DNA of 64,000 nucleotides from Janthinobacterium sp. 344 (GCF_900112025.1 NZ_FOKL01000009.1:124001-188000), one strand, 5' to 3'; counted from the first letter of the stretch, positions 1-8,671 are shown. Program-made: numbers and translations. Notes: generated by a model not told the origin, from the letters alone.

Positions 1-473
1 CGCAGGCCGGGACGGTCCTTGCGCGGTGGCGCGCCTTCGCGTTTCGGCTGGACGATGGCGGCCAGGAAGGCACGCACGCGCTCAGGATCGGGGGTCAGCT
101 GGTACACTGCCTTGCCCAGGTAGGTGGCGGTGCCTTCGATGTAGCGGGCCAGTTCGATCACGCCCGCTTCGCGCAGGTCGCGGATGTATTTGCGGGCGCC
201 CGATGGGGAAAACTTGAGGAACCAGGCGATTTCATCAGCCAGCATCTCGTGCAGCGACAGTTCGCCGATCAGCTTTTGCATGTTTTCGATACGGCGCAGG
301 GTGGCGGACGTCGAACGCACGCGCTCGATCGGCGCCATGGAAATGGGATTCATGCGCTCCGGGGGAATCGGTGCTGCACGTTCGACCATTTGCGAGCCTT
401 TTTCGGGGCTACGAAGTTCCTGGTGCGCTGCCTTTAATTCGCTCTTCACGTGAGACTGAGTCATTGCATGCAT
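1..473 (-). CDS. Hypothetical protein with winged-helix-like region, truncated by the window edge
   Basis: Reading from ATG at 473, the gene runs off the left edge after 157 codons. The start is supported by an AAAGGAG SD six bases upstream; a second in-frame ATG follows three codons later. The visible protein has a polar N-terminus of about 60 residues, then a helical segment (IENMQKLIGELSLHEMLADEIAWFL) and a part reading SPSGARKYIRDLREAGVIELARY, which resembles the recognition helix and wing of a winged helix. It ends in a basic KREGAPPRKDRPG stretch. A DNA-binding role is inferred from this pattern only; I do not recognise the family. A 30-bp inverted repeat lies about 160 bp upstream. Confidence 0.6.
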   Translation of the reverse strand, partial: MHAMTQSHVKSELKAAHQELRSPEKGSQMVERAAPIPPERMNPISMAPIERVRSTSATLRRIENMQKLIGELSLHEMLADEIAWFLKFSPSGARKYIRDLREAGVIELARYIEGTATYLGKAVYQLTPDPERVRAFLAAIVQPKREGAPPRKDRPGL

Positions 474-831
474 TTGAATACTCCTTTTTTAACGATTACC
501 GGTAGCCCGGATTGTTAAATTCTTGGCAATTTTTATGCCAGAAAGCCACAAATCCTAGGCGTCTGACCAAAGAATGCCAGTGCCACCCCCTCCTGGTCTG
601 TGCGTTAACGAACATTAGAAGCAAGAAAATGAAAAATATTTCCACGTGGAATTATTTTTCCCCGCCTTGCCGATTCCTCGTCGCCATTCGCCGCGCTAGG
701 TGAAATAGCGAACAGAAGCGCGAGCGGCATTGCAATAAATTCAAGTCTCATGCGCGGTGTCCGTGCCTGCCACTGGCTCCCCGACACCGTCTGCCGTCCG
801 CGTTGCAACCAACTCTTGCAAAGGAACCATC
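474..831. other. Intergenic region, AT-richer than its surroundings
   Basis: This 358-bp gap separates two divergent genes. It is visibly AT-richer than the flanking coding DNA and contains no convincing ORF. It must hold the promoters for both genes. The notable element is the inverted repeat at 631-660, listed separately. Confidence 0.6.
631..660. repeat. 30-bp inverted repeat with CACGTG core
   Basis: Arms GAAAAATA (631-638) and TATTTTTC (653-660) flank a perfect inner palindrome TCCACGTGGA (641-650), with a single mismatched pair in the 2-bp joints. It lies between divergent promoters, so it could be an operator. With no T-run that favours one strand, a terminator is less likely. Confidence 0.6.
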
Positions 832-1071
832 ATGAAACTTGCCTATCTGCTGGCCGCCGCCACCCTGCTCACCCTGTCCGCCTGCAAAAAACCGGCCGAG
901 GCGCCGCTGCCCGAAACGGCGCCCAACCCGAGCTCCGCGCCGCAAGTGATGCCGGCCCCCGTCACCCCGGCCACGCCGGAAGCGGGCCCAGGCAATACCA
1001 CGCCACCGGCGCCGCTGACCGATCCCGCCACCGCGCCTGCGCTGCCGCCCGCCACGACGCCGGCAAAATAA
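832..1071 (+). CDS. Small proline/alanine-rich lipoprotein
   Basis: A 79-residue protein starting at ATG 832, preceded by AAGGAA at 821. Its N-terminus MKLAYLLAAATLLTLSACKK is a lipoprotein signal with lipobox LSAC; the mature protein would begin at Cys18. The rest is low-complexity Pro/Ala/Thr (PETAPNPSSAPQVMPAPVTP) with no recognisable fold. It is probably a short, disordered, membrane-anchored envelope protein. A strong terminator follows at 1133, so it is likely monocistronic. Function unknown. Confidence 0.7.
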   Translation: MKLAYLLAAATLLTLSACKKPAEAPLPETAPNPSSAPQVMPAPVTPATPEAGPGNTTPPAPLTDPATAPALPPATTPAK

Positions 1072-1132
1072 GGCCGGTAGCGGCAAACCCTCAGGCGCCC
1101 GCGCGGCGCCGCCCTTACTCCACGGGGGAGTT

Positions 1133-1167
1133 ACGCGTTGCCAGCCTGTTTGCAACGCGTTTTTTTA
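1133..1167 (+). terminator. Rho-independent terminator
   Basis: ACGCGTTGC (1133-1141) and GCAACGCGT (1152-1160) form a 9-bp perfect stem around a 10-base loop, followed by seven T residues. It ends the lipoprotein transcript from 832. Confidence 0.85.
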
Positions 1168-1259
1168 CGATTGGAGTGGGCCAGCGCATTTAGGTTCACC
1201 CGGGCGCGTACCCACGGCGCCACGGCACGCCCCTCCCCCCCCTGCGGCGATGCGGCAAA

Positions 1260-1312
1260 CCGCACGCGCTTTCCCGTCCGCGTGCGGAAAAGCGGAATTG
1301 CAAAATTTCCGC
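1260..1312. promoter_or_regulatory. Two inverted repeats, candidate activator (UAS) sites
   Basis: CCGCACGCG (1260-1268) pairs perfectly with CGCGTGCGG (1279-1287). A second dyad pairs GCGGAA (1292-1297) with TTCCGC (1307-1312). They lie 70-120 bp upstream of the sigma-54-type promoter, the usual distance for DctD/NtrC-type enhancer sites. The assignment to the DctD-like regulator at 6125 is inference. Confidence 0.45.
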
Positions 1313-1378
1313 ATCTCAATAGACTCAAATTAAACCTTTATAAACAATCACTTGCAATAACTGCCGAAATGCGCTCCA

Positions 1379-1396
1379 CTGGCACGGAAGATGCTT
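1379..1396 (+). promoter_or_regulatory. Sigma-54 (-24/-12) promoter
   Basis: TGGCACG (1380-1386), four bases, then ATGCT (1391-1395). This matches the RpoN consensus TGGCACG-N4-TTGCW with one mismatch. The invariant GG (1381-1382) and GC (1393-1394) are exactly 10 bp apart. Transcription would start near 1406 and read into the ABC importer operon. A sigma-54 activator gene lies in the same cluster. Confidence 0.7.
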
Positions 1397-1472
1397 TTAT
1401 ATTTTCATAACCGCCACAGAGCGGCAGCCTGACCGAATATAAAAACCATCTACCTTTTTTGGAGACAACAGC

Positions 1473-2474
1473 ATGGCACGCACCTTCCGCATCACATCCT
1501 TCCTGAACACCAAAGCCCTGGCCGTCGCCGTGGCACTGGCCGCGCAATTCCCGCTGGCCGTCCACGCGGCCGACGTGGTCCGCCTGGGCAACCTGAAATT
1601 CGCCCACTACGGCGCCGTCGCCTACATGAAGGAAATCGCGCCGAAATATGATCTGAAGATCGAGGAACGCATCTTCGCCAAGGGCCTCGACATCGTCCCG
1701 GCCATGATCGCCGGCGAAGTCGACGTGTCGGCCAGCGCGCTGGAAGCGGCCATCACGGGCCGCGCCACCGGCTTGCCCGTCTACCTGGTAGGCGGCTTTG
1801 CCAAGGGCGGCGTGCAGATCGTCGGCCGTCCCGACCTGAACATCAAGGGCATCGCCGACCTGAAAGGCAAGAAAGTCGGCGTCACGCGCGGCGGCCCGCA
1901 GGAAATCCTGCTGTTTGCGGAACTGACCAAGGCCAAGCTGACCTGGTCCGACAAGCCGGGCAAGGACGTGCAGATCCTGTACATGGGCTACCCGGACCTG
2001 AACCAGGCGCTGCTGACCAAGGATATCGACGCCATGAGCCAGTCCGAGCCGTACTCCACGCAGGCGATCCACAAGAAATACGGTTCGGCCATCATCAAGC
2101 CGTATGACACGCCGCTGGGCGAGCCCGTGCGCGCCCTCGTCATGACGGAAAAGATGTACAAGGAAAAACCGGCCGTGGCGCAGCGCTTCATGGATTGCTT
2201 CGTCGCCGCCACGCGCGCCTTTTTGGCCGACCCGAAACTGGCGGAAAAATACGTGCGCGAATCGATGTTCAAGAACCAGATCACCTCCGAGGATTACCGC
2301 GACGCCATCGACAACGCCATCTTCACGGAAGACATCACCCAGAGCCACGTGCAGCTGACCACCGACTACATGGTGAAATTCGGCGTGGGCCGCATGGCCA
2401 AACCGCCTGCCGCCAAGGATTGGGTCAAGCTGGACCTGCTGGAAAAAGCCAAGAAGTCCTACGCTCCACGCTAA
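1473..2474 (+). CDS. ABC transporter substrate-binding protein (NrtA/SsuA/TauA type)
   Basis: A 333-residue periplasmic binding protein of the NMT1/nitrate-sulfonate-taurine class. A signal peptide ends near VHAADVV (about residue 33). The sequence LGNLKFAHYGAVAYMKEIAPKY, then KGLDIVPAMIAGEVDVSASAL and ADLKGKKVGVTRGG, is the typical lobe-1 pattern of this family. The start has GGAG eight bases upstream. It heads a three-gene operon (15-bp gap to the permease) behind a sigma-54-type promoter. The substrate cannot be named from sequence; sulfonates, nitrate, pyrimidine precursors and aromatic acids are all imported by relatives. Confidence 0.85.
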   Translation: MARTFRITSFLNTKALAVAVALAAQFPLAVHAADVVRLGNLKFAHYGAVAYMKEIAPKYDLKIEERIFAKGLDIVPAMIAGEVDVSASALEAAITGRATGLPVYLVGGFAKGGVQIVGRPDLNIKGIADLKGKKVGVTRGGPQEILLFAELTKAKLTWSDKPGKDVQILYMGYPDLNQALLTKDIDAMSQSEPYSTQAIHKKYGSAIIKPYDTPLGEPVRALVMTEKMYKEKPAVAQRFMDCFVAATRAFLADPKLAEKYVRESMFKNQITSEDYRDAIDNAIFTEDITQSHVQLTTDYMVKFGVGRMAKPPAAKDWVKLDLLEKAKKSYAPR

Positions 2475-2489
2475 TCTGAAAGTATCACG

Positions 2490-3311
2490 ATGAATATGCA
2501 AACGATGAAACGCTTCGCGCACGGTGCCGCCGTGCCCGTTGCCGTGCTGTTGCTGTGGCAAGCCATGTCGACGTTTGGCTGGATCAATCCGCAGATCCTG
2601 CCCTCCCCCGTGGCCGTGCTGGTGAAATGGTATGAATACCTGATCCCGATGGAAGCGTACACGCCGGAAACCGGCAATTACCTGGTATGGATGCTCTCCG
2701 GCGAACTGCCGCATGACGCCTGGGCCAGCCTGTCGCGCGTGCTGGGCGGCTTCGCCATCGGCGCCGGCCTGGCCTTGCCGCTGGGCTTGCTGATGGGCAC
2801 CAACAAGACCATCTATAAATTGTTCGATCCGCTGGTGCAGGTGCTGCGCCCGATTCCGCCGATCGCCTACATTCCGCTGGCGATCCTGTGGTTTGGCCTG
2901 GGCAACCCGCCCGCCTTCTTCCTGATCAGCATCGGTTCCTTCTTCCCCGTGCTGATGAATACCATCGCCGGCGTGCGCCAGGTCGACGGCATTTATATCC
3001 GCGCCGCGCGCAACCTGGGCGCCAGCCAGATGACCATGTTCCGCCGCGTCATCCTGCCGGCCGCCACGCCCTACATCCTGGCCGGCGCGCGCATCGGCAT
3101 GGGCACGGCCTTCATCGTCGTGATCGTCGCCGAAATGATCGCCGTCAACAGCGGCCTGGGCTTCCGTATCCTCGAAGCGCGCGAGTATTTCTGGTCCGAC
3201 AAGATTATCGCCGGCATGTTTACCATCGGCCTGTTCGGCCTGGCCATCGATATCGCCATGAATGCCCTGAATAATCATCTGCTGCAGTGGCACCGCGGCC
3301 TGGAACACTGA
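2490..3311 (+). CDS. ABC transporter permease (SsuC/TauC type)
   Basis: A 273-residue inner-membrane permease of the binding-protein-dependent class, with about six membrane segments. The cytoplasmic EAA loop that contacts the ATPase is visible as IRAARNLGASQMTMFRRVILPAATPYILAG around residues 170-200. It is the only permease gene in the operon, so the transporter would use a homodimer, as in Ssu and Tau systems. It lies between the binding-protein and ATPase genes, with an 11-bp gap to the latter. Confidence 0.88.
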   Translation: MNMQTMKRFAHGAAVPVAVLLLWQAMSTFGWINPQILPSPVAVLVKWYEYLIPMEAYTPETGNYLVWMLSGELPHDAWASLSRVLGGFAIGAGLALPLGLLMGTNKTIYKLFDPLVQVLRPIPPIAYIPLAILWFGLGNPPAFFLISIGSFFPVLMNTIAGVRQVDGIYIRAARNLGASQMTMFRRVILPAATPYILAGARIGMGTAFIVVIVAEMIAVNSGLGFRILEAREYFWSDKIIAGMFTIGLFGLAIDIAMNALNNHLLQWHRGLEH

Positions 3312-3322
3312 GAGGAACGGCC

Positions 3323-4114
3323 ATGACCACCATTAGCATCAAAGCAGTCAACAAGATCTTCACCACGGGCGGCGCGGACGTCATCGCCCTGAAGGACATC
3401 AACCTGGAAATCGCCAGCGGCGAGTTCATCTGCCTGCTGGGACCGTCCGGTTGCGGCAAGTCGACCCTCTTGAACGCCATCGCCGGCTTCTCGCAGCCGA
3501 CCTCGGGCCAGATCCTGGCCGGCGGCAAGCTGATCACCGAACCCGGTCCCGACCGCGGCATGGTGTTCCAGGAATACGCGCTGTTCCCGTGGATGACGAT
3601 CGAAAGCAATATCGCCTTCGGCCTGGAAATCGCCGGCAAGACGCCGGCCGAGATCAAGGAACGGGTCGACATGCTGCTGAGCATGCTGGGCTTGACGGAA
3701 TTCCGTGCCCGCTACCCGAAAGACTTGTCGGGCGGCATGCGCCAGCGCGTGGCGATCGCCCGCGTGCTGGCCCTCGATTCACCGATCATGCTGATGGACG
3801 AGCCATTCGGCGCGCTGGACGCCTTGACGCGGCGCAACCTGCAAGATGAGTTGCTGAAGATCTGGAAAGTCTTCGGCACCACCATCGTCTTCGTCACGCA
3901 CTCGATCGAGGAATCGATCTACCTGGCCGACCGCACCATCGTCATGACCTACCGTCCCGGCACCATCAAGCGCGACGTGGCCATCGAGCTGCCGCGCCCG
4001 CGCGACCCGAGCGACCCGGAGTTCAACCGCCTGAAACGCATGCTGGGCGAGATGGTGATGGAGGAGCAGCAGCGTCATCACAACGCGGAAACGATGGCCA
4101 GCACGGCCGATTAA
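3323..4114 (+). CDS. ABC transporter ATP-binding protein (SsuB/TauB type)
   Basis: A 263-residue ATPase. Walker A is GPSGCGKST, the signature is LSGGMRQR and Walker B is IMLMDEP, followed by the H-loop FVTHSIEE. I start it at ATG 3323 (MTTISIKAV), with SD AGAGGAA nine bases upstream, rather than at an upstream in-frame codon inside the permease gene. It energises the importer of 1473-3311. No second operon gene follows; a 26-bp palindrome lies just downstream. Confidence 0.9.
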   Translation: MTTISIKAVNKIFTTGGADVIALKDINLEIASGEFICLLGPSGCGKSTLLNAIAGFSQPTSGQILAGGKLITEPGPDRGMVFQEYALFPWMTIESNIAFGLEIAGKTPAEIKERVDMLLSMLGLTEFRARYPKDLSGGMRQRVAIARVLALDSPIMLMDEPFGALDALTRRNLQDELLKIWKVFGTTIVFVTHSIEESIYLADRTIVMTYRPGTIKRDVAIELPRPRDPSDPEFNRLKRMLGEMVMEEQQRHHNAETMASTAD

Positions 4115-4146
4115 TCGTCGTGCAAGCAAGCCCGAAAGCAAGTGCC

Positions 4147-4172
4147 GGGGTCGGACCTTAAGGTCCGACCCC
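4147..4172. repeat. 26-bp perfect palindrome
   Basis: The arm GGGGTCGGACCTT (4147-4159) is followed immediately by its exact reverse complement (4160-4172). It sits 33 bp after the ABC ATPase stop. There is no T-run, so it is not a standard terminator. It may be a REP-like dispersed element or a rho-blocking hairpin; only a genome-wide count would tell. Confidence 0.7.
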
Positions 4173-4236
4173 AGTCTTCGACTTGCGGGTTTCAGCCTTA
4201 CAATACCGTCGTAATTAACCCGACACACGGAGCACC

Positions 4237-6105
4237 ATGGCACTCGGCAAAAGGCCCCTGAGACAGCTGCTTGCCCCCCTGCTGGCCGTGGGCTCGCTGG
4301 CCGCGCTGACGTGGGCGTCGTATGCCTGGGTGCAGCAGCGCCAGCTCGATGAGTTGCACCGCACGCTAGACTCGCGCGCGGAACTGTATGCGGCGTCCAT
4401 CGGCGGCGCCCTCAACAAATACGAATTCCTGCCCCTGGCCGTGGCCCAGAGCGACGCCGTGGCGCAGTTGCTGGAACAGCCCACCGCCGACAAGGTCGCG
4501 CAGATCAACGCCTATCTGATCGACATCAACCAGCGCGCGGGCGCCTTTGCCGTCTACGTGCTCGACGACAAGGGCACGACCCTGGCATCGAGCAACTGGC
4601 AAGACCGCAGCTCCTACGTGGGCGTCAATTACGGCTTCCGGCCGTATTTCAAGAATGCCATCGCGGGCGGCATCGGGCGTTTCTACGGCATCGGCGCCTC
4701 CACGTTCGAGGCCGGCTATTTCATTTCGCAGCCCGTGCAGCGCGACGGGCGCATCATCGGCATCGTCGCCGCCAAGGTCAACCTGGACTGGATCGAGCAA
4801 TCATGGCGCACGCCCGGCGCGGGCGAGCAGATCTGGGTCAAGGACGCGAATGGCGTCATCATCCTGGCCACCACGCAAGCCTTCAAGTTCAAGACGCTGG
4901 CACCCTTGTCGCCGGCCGCCAAGAAAGACATCAGCGAACAGCGCCAGTTCCTGCAAGAAAACCTGCCCATCCTGCCGCACAAGGTGCAGCGCCAGTTCGC
5001 CGACGGGGCCAGCGTGATGAGCCTGGCCCGTCCGCAGACGGGCGATACGCCTGAGTTGTCCGGCAGCGCCGACTACCTGGCCGTGCACCGGGCGCTGGGG
5101 CCGCTGCAATGGCAGATCACGGTGCTGGCCGAGCTCGACCAGGTGAACGCAGCGGCGCGCAATGCGGCCATCGCCGCCGCGCTGGGCTGGGCGCTGCTGC
5201 TGCTGGCCATGATGTACGCGCGCCAGCGCCGGCGCCGCATCGACGAGCGCCTGAACGCGCAGCAAACGCTGGCCCGCGCCTATGAACAGCTGGAAATCAA
5301 GGTCGAGCAGCGCACGGCCGACCTCGTGCACGCGAACGGCCGCCTGCAGGCGGAAGTGGCGGAGCGCGAACGGGCTGAGCAGACCCTGCGCTACGCCCAG
5401 GCGGAACTGGTGCAAAGCGGCAAGCTGGCGGCCATCGGCCAGATGGCGGCCGGCGTCACGCACGAGCTGAACCAGCCGCTGGCCGCCCTGCAGACGTTTT
5501 CCGACAATGCCAAGGTGTTTCTGGCGCGGGGACGCATCGACGATGCGCTGGACAACCTGTCGACCATTTCCGACCTCGTCAAGCGTCTCGGCTACGTGAC
5601 GTCGCAGCTGAAAGGCTTTGCGCGGCGCAGCGACGATGCGCGCAAGCCCGTCAGCGTGCGCCAGGCGTTCGCGCAAACCATGCTGCAGATCCGCACGCGC
5701 AAGCATTCGCAGCGCCTGACCCTGCATGAAAGCTGGCTCGAGGAGGACATCATCGTGCTGTGCAATGCGATTGGCCTGGAGCAGGTATTCAGCAACCTGA
5801 TCACCAACGCCATGGATGCCGTGCCGGAAGGCGAGCCTGTGCAGATCTGGTTCCAGGTGCGCCGCGAAGGCACGCTGGCCGTCATCCACATCACCGATAA
5901 TGGTCCCGGCATCCCGCTCGCCTCGCTGGACAAGATCTTCGACCCCTTCTATACCACCAAGGAACACGGGCTGGGCTTGGGTTTGTCGATCAGCGCAGGC
6001 ATACTGCGGGCGGCCGGCAGCGCGCTGGCCGTGCGCAACCGCAGCGCCGCGGAAGGGGGCGGCGCGCAATTTACCATCACCCTGAGCTGCGACTCGGGGG
6101 AATAG
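4237..6105 (+). CDS. Sensor histidine kinase, DctB-like
   Basis: A 622-residue membrane kinase. One membrane helix near residues 10-30 precedes a periplasmic double-Cache-like sensor (FAVYVLDDKGTTLASSNW; YVGVNYGFRPYFKNAIAG) resembling that of DctB. A second membrane helix (about 305-325) leads to a coiled coil. The HisKA box AAGVTHELNQPLAAL carries His409. The ATP domain shows the N box NLITNAMDAVP, ITDNGPGIP and a GLGLGLSIS G2 box. It pairs with the regulator 19 bp downstream. DctB senses C4-dicarboxylates; here the ligand is unknown and may be the substrate of the adjacent importer. Confidence 0.85.
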   Translation: MALGKRPLRQLLAPLLAVGSLAALTWASYAWVQQRQLDELHRTLDSRAELYAASIGGALNKYEFLPLAVAQSDAVAQLLEQPTADKVAQINAYLIDINQRAGAFAVYVLDDKGTTLASSNWQDRSSYVGVNYGFRPYFKNAIAGGIGRFYGIGASTFEAGYFISQPVQRDGRIIGIVAAKVNLDWIEQSWRTPGAGEQIWVKDANGVIILATTQAFKFKTLAPLSPAAKKDISEQRQFLQENLPILPHKVQRQFADGASVMSLARPQTGDTPELSGSADYLAVHRALGPLQWQITVLAELDQVNAAARNAAIAAALGWALLLLAMMYARQRRRRIDERLNAQQTLARAYEQLEIKVEQRTADLVHANGRLQAEVAERERAEQTLRYAQAELVQSGKLAAIGQMAAGVTHELNQPLAALQTFSDNAKVFLARGRIDDALDNLSTISDLVKRLGYVTSQLKGFARRSDDARKPVSVRQAFAQTMLQIRTRKHSQRLTLHESWLEEDIIVLCNAIGLEQVFSNLITNAMDAVPEGEPVQIWFQVRREGTLAVIHITDNGPGIPLASLDKIFDPFYTTKEHGLGLGLSISAGILRAAGSALAVRNRSAAEGGGAQFTITLSCDSGE

Positions 6106-6124
6106 AACAGAGACAGAGGTCCCG

Positions 6125-7471
6125 ATGCACGAGAATAATTTTGATGGCATGCAAGTGCTGCTGGTGGAAGACGACGCCGTCGTGCGCAAGGGCGCGCGGC
6201 AATCGCTGGAATTGGCGGGGCTGCAAGTGACGGCCGTGGCCACGGCCGAGGAAGCGCTGCCGTATCTGGTGCCCGCGTTTGCAGGCATTCTCTTGAGCGA
6301 TATCAAGCTGCCCGGCATGGATGGCTTGAAACTGCTCGATATCGCCGTGGCGCAGGATGCCAGCCTGCCCGTCATCCTTGTCACGGGCCACGGCGATGTG
6401 TCGATGGCCGTGGGCGCCATGCGCCGTGGCGCCTACGATTTCATCGAAAAACCGTTTTCCGCCGACCTGCTGGTCGAGGTGTGCCGCCGCGCCCTGGATA
6501 AACGCCATCTGGTGCTGGAAAACATGAAGCTGCGGGCGCAGCTGGAAAACCGCGCCGGCATCGATGCCCGCATCGTCGGCCGCAGCGCGGCCATGGCCAA
6601 GGTGCGCCAGCTGGTGCTAAACCTGGCGCCGAAGTCGGCCGACATCATCATCCTCGGCGAAACGGGCACGGGCAAGGAACTGATCGCGCGCTGCCTGCAC
6701 GACTTCAGCGAGCGGCGCGACCACCCGTTCGTGGCGATCAATTGCGGCGCGCTGCCCGAATCGATCTTCGAGTCGGAACTGTTCGGCCACGAGGAAGGCG
6801 CGTTTACGGGCGCGCAGCGCCAGCGCATCGGCAAGATCGAGTACGCCAACGGCGGCACCCTGTTCCTCGATGAAATCGAAAGCATGCCGCTGGCCCTGCA
6901 AGTGAAACTGCTGCGCGTGCTGCAGGAACGCCAGGTGGAACGCCTGGGGTCGAACAAACTCATTTCCGTGAATTTCCGCGTCATCGCCGCCGCCAAGGAA
7001 GACCTCAACGTGCTGGCGGAACAGGGGAAATTCCGGCCCGACCTGTATTACCGCCTGAACGTCGCCAGCCTCACGCTGCCCGCGCTGCGCAACCGGCGCG
7101 AGGATATCCCGCTGCTGTTCGAGTTCTTCGTGCTGCAGGCGGCCCTGCGCTACGGCCAGCCGGCGACCCTCGTCAGCGGCGAACTGCTGGCCTCGCTGAT
7201 GGCGCAGCGCTGGGCCGGCAATGTGCGCGAGCTGCACAACGTGGCCGACCGCTTCGTGCTGGGCCTGCTCGACGACACGCTGAGCCCGGCAGGCTGCCGC
7301 GAAGCCTCGCTGGCCGAACAGGTCGACACTTTCGAGATTTCCATCATCGAGGACGCCCTGCGCCGCCACAACGGCAACGTCATCGATGCGGCCGCCGCGT
7401 TGAATATCCCGAAGAAGACCCTGTACGACAAGCTCAAGCGTTTCGATATCTCGACGGAACAATTCCGCTGA
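6125..7471 (+). CDS. Sigma-54-dependent response regulator, DctD-like
   Basis: A 448-residue NtrC-family regulator. The receiver domain has Asp59 in LLSDIKLPGMDG and the switch Lys in DFIEKPF. The central AAA+ domain has Walker A GETGTGKE and the sigma-54 contact loop GAFTGA (225-230). A Fis-type helix-turn-helix (NVIDAAAALNIPKKTLYDKLKR) closes the protein. It follows the kinase by 19 bp, so the two are co-transcribed. The sigma-54-type promoter at 1379 is a plausible target, making this a local control circuit for the importer. Confidence 0.88.
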   Translation: MHENNFDGMQVLLVEDDAVVRKGARQSLELAGLQVTAVATAEEALPYLVPAFAGILLSDIKLPGMDGLKLLDIAVAQDASLPVILVTGHGDVSMAVGAMRRGAYDFIEKPFSADLLVEVCRRALDKRHLVLENMKLRAQLENRAGIDARIVGRSAAMAKVRQLVLNLAPKSADIIILGETGTGKELIARCLHDFSERRDHPFVAINCGALPESIFESELFGHEEGAFTGAQRQRIGKIEYANGGTLFLDEIESMPLALQVKLLRVLQERQVERLGSNKLISVNFRVIAAAKEDLNVLAEQGKFRPDLYYRLNVASLTLPALRNRREDIPLLFEFFVLQAALRYGQPATLVSGELLASLMAQRWAGNVRELHNVADRFVLGLLDDTLSPAGCREASLAEQVDTFEISIIEDALRRHNGNVIDAAAALNIPKKTLYDKLKRFDISTEQFR

Positions 7472-7576
7472 TCTGGAGCACCTGGCCGACACGGCCATGA
7501 GGCGGCGTCCTACTCGCGCGGGCGGACAGCTGTGTGAGAATGCAAGCTCATACATATCTCTGCACAGGACACCGCC

Positions 7577-7906
7577 ATGAAAACCGCCGCTCTCTTGCTG
7601 GCCGCCACCCTGATGACCGTCGGTGGCGCCTGGGTGCAAGCCCAGTCGACGACGAATGTCAACCAGACGGGCAACCACACCAACAATCCCAACGACCCGG
7701 GCCAGAAATCGGACCAGTCCGACAAGCTCGACAACAAGGGCCAGGTCATCCGCGACGGCAAAGCCGGCAAAACGCGCACGGACAAGCGCAGCCGCCGCGG
7801 CAAGCCGACGCCCGATTCCGCAAACAAGATGCACAATGGCCAGCCTAGCGCGCCACCGGCGACGATACCAGCCGTGCCCAGCATTCCCATCGCGCCCGTG
7901 AAATGA
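7577..7906 (+). CDS. Small secreted basic protein of unknown function
   Basis: A 109-residue protein with signal peptide MKTAALLLAATLMTVGGAWVQAQ and AGGA before the ATG. The mature part is Asn/Asp-rich at first (TNVNQTGNHTNNPNDPG), then Lys/Arg-rich (KTRTDKRSRRGKP), then Pro-rich. No cysteines, no recognised domain. It is probably a disordered periplasmic protein. It follows the DctD-like gene by 105 bp with no sign of co-transcription. Confidence 0.65.
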   Translation: MKTAALLLAATLMTVGGAWVQAQSTTNVNQTGNHTNNPNDPGQKSDQSDKLDNKGQVIRDGKAGKTRTDKRSRRGKPTPDSANKMHNGQPSAPPATIPAVPSIPIAPVK

Positions 7907-7984
7907 TGCTGGCAGGCGCCTGCGCTGCGCCACATTTCTTGTAGGCAAGCTATCATCACGTCCTTTAAAAGAGCAAGGATGACG

Positions 7985-8671
7985 ATGAAAGCAGCATGGC
8001 AAGCAATGGTGGCGGCGGGCGTTCTGGCGGCGGCAGGTGCACAGGCATCGCCCACGGTAGGCCAGTGCATGGAACTGACGACGGGTGTCAAGTTCAGCAA
8101 GAACAATGGCGACGCGCAAGTCAACGTCGAGGAACTGTTTGAAGGCAAGAAACTCAAGGGCACCCAGTTGATCCTCGACGGCGGCGTGCTGCTGGCCACT
8201 TCCTACCAGGACATCCGCGATGGCCAGGTCCACCTGACGGGCGTGATCCACTACAACGAAGACGGCAGCGTGCGCAGCAAGAACGTCTACACGCCGCAGT
8301 CCGCCATCCCCGCCAACATGCGCCCGGGCCAGGAAGTGCGCGTGCAATTCACGGACACGCGAACGGACGCGCACTACCCGCTGGCGGGCCTGTCCGACAA
8401 GATCACCACCTCCACGCGCACGGATCAACGCGATTTTTCCATCACCTTCCTGGGCTGGGAACGCCTGGAACTGGGCGGCCGCCGCTTCCCCGACGCCTGC
8501 AAATTCGAACTGCGCGACGTGGGCGGCAAGAGCAAGGGCAAGAGCGGCGAATACGTGTGGTATGCGCAGGGTTTCGGCGTGATCATGACGGACAAGCTGG
8601 ACAAGGATGGCGACGTGCAGCCGGCCTACCGCATCGCATTGACGAAGATCCTCAGCGCGCCCTCACCTTGA
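7985..8671 (+). CDS. Secreted protein of unknown function
   Basis: A 228-residue exported protein: the signal peptide ends at AAGAQA. I chose ATG 7985 (MKAAW) over ATG 7979 because AAGGA lies five bases before 7985 but overlaps the earlier codon. The mature domain has only two cysteines (GQCMEL and DACKFEL) near its two ends, which could form a disulfide. No catalytic motif is visible. It lies 5' of the T6SS lipase cluster, separated by another small gene. An immunity role was considered, but the sequence does not support it. Confidence 0.65.
   Translation: MKAAWQAMVAAGVLAAAGAQASPTVGQCMELTTGVKFSKNNGDAQVNVEELFEGKKLKGTQLILDGGVLLATSYQDIRDGQVHLTGVIHYNEDGSVRSKNVYTPQSAIPANMRPGQEVRVQFTDTRTDAHYPLAGLSDKITTSTRTDQRDFSITFLGWERLELGGRRFPDACKFELRDVGGKSKGKSGEYVWYAQGFGVIMTDKLDKDGDVQPAYRIALTKILSAPSP

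Larger units (their letters stand above)
1072..1472. other. Long intergenic leader upstream of the ABC operon
   Basis: This 401-bp gap has no gene I can support. In order it holds the terminator of the lipoprotein gene (1133-1167), two inverted repeats (1260-1312), a sigma-54-type promoter (1379-1396) and an AT-rich untranslated leader before the SD GGAG at about 1461. The layout suits enhancer-dependent transcription. Confidence 0.65.

Noticed and set aside
7985..8671. The secreted two-cysteine protein as the immunity partner of the Tle3 lipase
   Set aside because: It is separated from the lipase by another gene and lacks a lipobox or any resemblance I can name to Tli3; position alone is not enough to call it.
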